From the NCBI GenBank assembly GCA_043755435.1, contig JAYUSZ010000204.1, positions 1-64,000 of the forward strand: a DNA stretch of 64,000 nucleotides, in the 5' to 3' direction. The translations under genes and the position numbers were made by a program. Under the pieces are notes generated by a model that saw nothing but the letters and a program-made list of their open reading frames with translations, made no database searches and was not told the origin of the DNA. Shown here piece by piece: positions 62,685 through 64,000 of this stretch. This DNA comes from JANXSF01 sp043755435. Lineage in GTDB: Bacteria; Acidobacteriota; Terriglobia; Bryobacterales; Bryobacteraceae. Positions within the stretch are counted from its first letter, which is position 1. The number at the start of each line of letters is the position of its first letter.

Positions 62685-63631
62685 GGTTGCTTGTGATTCC
62701 TTTCCAGTGTTGTTTTCAAGAAGGATGCGAGGAGCGCGCCCGATGCGTTTTGGAGGGTGCCGAAGATTACGCTGGGGAGTGCTGCGTTAGTGCTTTTCAA
62801 GACATCGTAGGCCAAGCCGGTAGCCAAGCCTCCGTTGCGAATCCCAACTTGCATAGCCATAGTGGCCGAGTCGCGCGGGTCTAGTCCAAAGGCCCGGCCA
62901 CCGGCATAGCCGATACCGTAGCCGATGAAATTGTGGAGGGATTCCACCAGGACGAGGGTGAGGCCGATAGTGAGCAAAGCTTGGCGTGAGTTCGCTGTGA
63001 TGATGGCGTTGACGAAGCATGTGGCGGTAATAACCACGACCGGAAGAAAACGGTCCGCGGCGGCTTTGTGGCGCTGCAGAAATCGCTCCGCGATTAGCCC
63101 GGCAATCACCGGGAGAACGACGATGCGGAGGATTGAAAAAGCCAAAACGCTGAACTCGACCGGAACATCACGGTGGGCCAATAGTCGCATCAGCGCGGGG
63201 GTGAAAACAGGGGCCAGGAGGGTGGAGAGAGTTGTCATCGACACCGAGAGCGCCAAATTTCCACCGGCGAAGTACGTCATTACATTGGAGGAGTTTCCTG
63301 CGCAAACGGACCCGACAAGAACTACCCCGGTGCTCACGTCCGGTGGCAGTTCAAACAAACGCGCCAGTCCGGCGGCGAGGACGGGCATGGTAAGGTACTG
63401 CAAGCCGATGCCCAGAATGACAGCGCGCGGGGCGGACATCACGTCGCGCAGACCGGCTAGGCTGACTCGCGTCCCCATCGTGAACATGATTAGCTGCAAT
63501 AGCGGAATAATCAGTGATTTGAGTTCGAAGTCTCCCCAACGCAGGAACGGGGCTGGATAAAGAAGCGCCAGCGCCGCTGAACCCACCAGGGCCAATGTAA
63601 AGATAACGCCCGGAGGAGAGTGAACTGCCAT
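62681..63631 (-). CDS. Bile acid:sodium symporter (BASS) family transporter
   Basis: A 316-residue membrane protein with about nine or ten segments. BASS hallmarks are F-T-M-G-T-R-V-S-L-A-G-L in segment 2, V-C-A-G-N-S-S-N-V-M-T-Y-F-A-G-G-N-L-A-L-S for the Na+-binding crossover, and the second crossover with E-S-L-H-N-F-I-G-Y-G-I-G. Bacterial members import organic acids such as pantoate or 2-keto acids with sodium. It starts five bases after the GntR regulator stop; a sugar-lactonase remnant follows, so a sugar-acid substrate is plausible. Confidence 0.9.
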   Translation of the reverse strand: MAVHSPPGVIFTLALVGSAALALLYPAPFLRWGDFELKSLIIPLLQLIMFTMGTRVSLAGLRDVMSAPRAVILGIGLQYLTMPVLAAGLARLFELPPDVSTGVVLVGSVCAGNSSNVMTYFAGGNLALSVSMTTLSTLLAPVFTPALMRLLAHRDVPVEFSVLAFSILRIVVLPVIAGLIAERFLQRHKAAADRFLPVVVITATCFVNAIITANSRQALLTIGLTLVLVESLHNFIGYGIGYAGGRAFGLDPRDSATMAMQVGIRNGGLATGLAYDVLKSTNAALPSVIFGTLQNASGALLASFLKTTLERNHKQP

Positions 63632-63636
63632 CGCGG

Positions 63637-64000
63637 TTACGGCTTGGCGGCTGGAGTTCGTTGCGCCATGGCATCCTCGAGAATTCGATACCGCTCGTTA
63701 GCGCGCGTCAGATGGTCCTGCATGGCCTGTTCCGCTTCGCTCTCGTCGTGCGCGGCAATGGCAGTGAGAAGGCGCTGATGTTCGGCGAGGGTGATGAACT
63801 CGGAGCCAGGCAGGCGAAGCAGGTCGCGCCGAAAGTTAAAAAGCCAATCGAGCATGGCCTTGCTGAGGAGCACACAGACCGTGTTGCGCGTGATCGAGGC
63901 GATGGCTGTATGAAAGGCCATATCGCCTTTGATGAATCCAGGAACATCGTTCAGTGAGCCGCGTTGGCATTCCAGGGCCGCTTCCAAGCGCTGGATGTCA
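63637..64000 (-). CDS. GntR-family regulator, FCD domain (C-terminal part)
   Basis: The last 120 residues of a FadR-type GntR regulator; the start and the winged helix domain lie beyond the window end. The FCD effector domain is visible: D-M-A-F-H-T-A-I-A-S-I-T-R-N with its metal-binding Asp and His, then E-H-Q-R-L-L-T-A-I-A-A-H-D with two more His. Such regulators respond to sugar acids or organic acids. It is the first gene of the leftward group with the BASS transporter. Confidence 0.88.
   Translation of the reverse strand, partial: DIQRLEAALECQRGSLNDVPGFIKGDMAFHTAIASITRNTVCVLLSKAMLDWLFNFRRDLLRLPGSEFITLAEHQRLLTAIAAHDESEAEQAMQDHLTRANERYRILEDAMAQRTPAAKP

Overview
This window looks like chromosomal DNA of a soil Acidobacterium of the Bryobacterales / Candidatus Solibacter type. 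The pointers are a TIGR03435-family protein (a family expanded in Solibacter), two Oar-like TonB-dependent receptors with a carboxypeptidase-regulatory N-terminus, a CRTAC1-type FG-GAP/ASPIC protein, apiosidase-like and esterase polysaccharide enzymes, and a CUAEP-tail radical SAM selenoprotein. No rRNA, intact tRNA, CRISPR array, phage or intact insertion sequence was seen. By eye, G+C is moderate up to about 53 kb and clearly higher from 53 to 64 kb.

Layout. 0-3 kb (minus): carbohydrate genes (esterase, sugar isomerase/epimerase, start of a Gfo/Idh/MocA oxidoreductase). 3.1-3.5 kb: conserved small protein. 4-10.5 kb (minus): a tight six-gene operon, MBOAT acyltransferase - two SGNH proteins - acyl carrier protein - KAS III - class III aminotransferase, which resembles a D-alanylation (Dlt) system whose acyl donor would be made by KAS III and an aminotransferase. 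10.6-11.9 kb: a radical SAM selenoprotein whose real C-terminus lies past an in-frame TGA (C-U-A-E-P) followed by a SECIS-like hairpin. 12-15 kb: polytopic membrane protein, TIGR03435 protein, response regulator. 15-20.5 kb: hydrolase, class II aldolase, then a nucleotidyltransferase - TIGR04222 membrane protein with Cys/Ser/Gly tail - DUF692 (MNIO) operon, and a rhomboid protease. 20.8-24.2 kb: TonB receptor.

24.3-35.6 kb (minus): a complete reductive pyrimidine degradation cluster (NCS1 transporter, PreT, PreA, dihydropyrimidinase, M20 carbamoyl amidohydrolase, beta-alanine-type aminotransferase, malonate/methylmalonate semialdehyde dehydrogenase). It is interrupted at 27.3-28.6 kb by a Doc toxin operon and a convergent AbrB-type antitoxin. 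At 35.7 kb lies the 3' part of a tRNA-Leu-like gene with its terminator, which may be an old integration site.

36-43.6 kb: redox and sigma-factor genes, including an unusual sigma factor fused to two AhpD/CMD domains with its zinc anti-sigma and a free CMD protein, a divergent ECF sigma, then GMC oxidoreductase - VOC protein - DM13-like secreted protein, and a mannose-1-phosphate guanylyltransferase-like gene. 43.6-44.3 kb is a decayed glycogen debranching enzyme gene. 44.6-52.6 kb: a DinB - NRDE/TANGO2 - DedA/ATP-grasp fusion operon, aquaporin, a second ECF sigma with a membrane-anchored partner, and a GH63-type glucosidase. 53-64 kb (higher G+C): AraC regulator, GH140-like glycosidase, CRTAC1 protein, TonB receptor - TPR - small secreted protein operon, and a GntR - BASS transporter - SMP-30 pseudogene operon cut by the window end.
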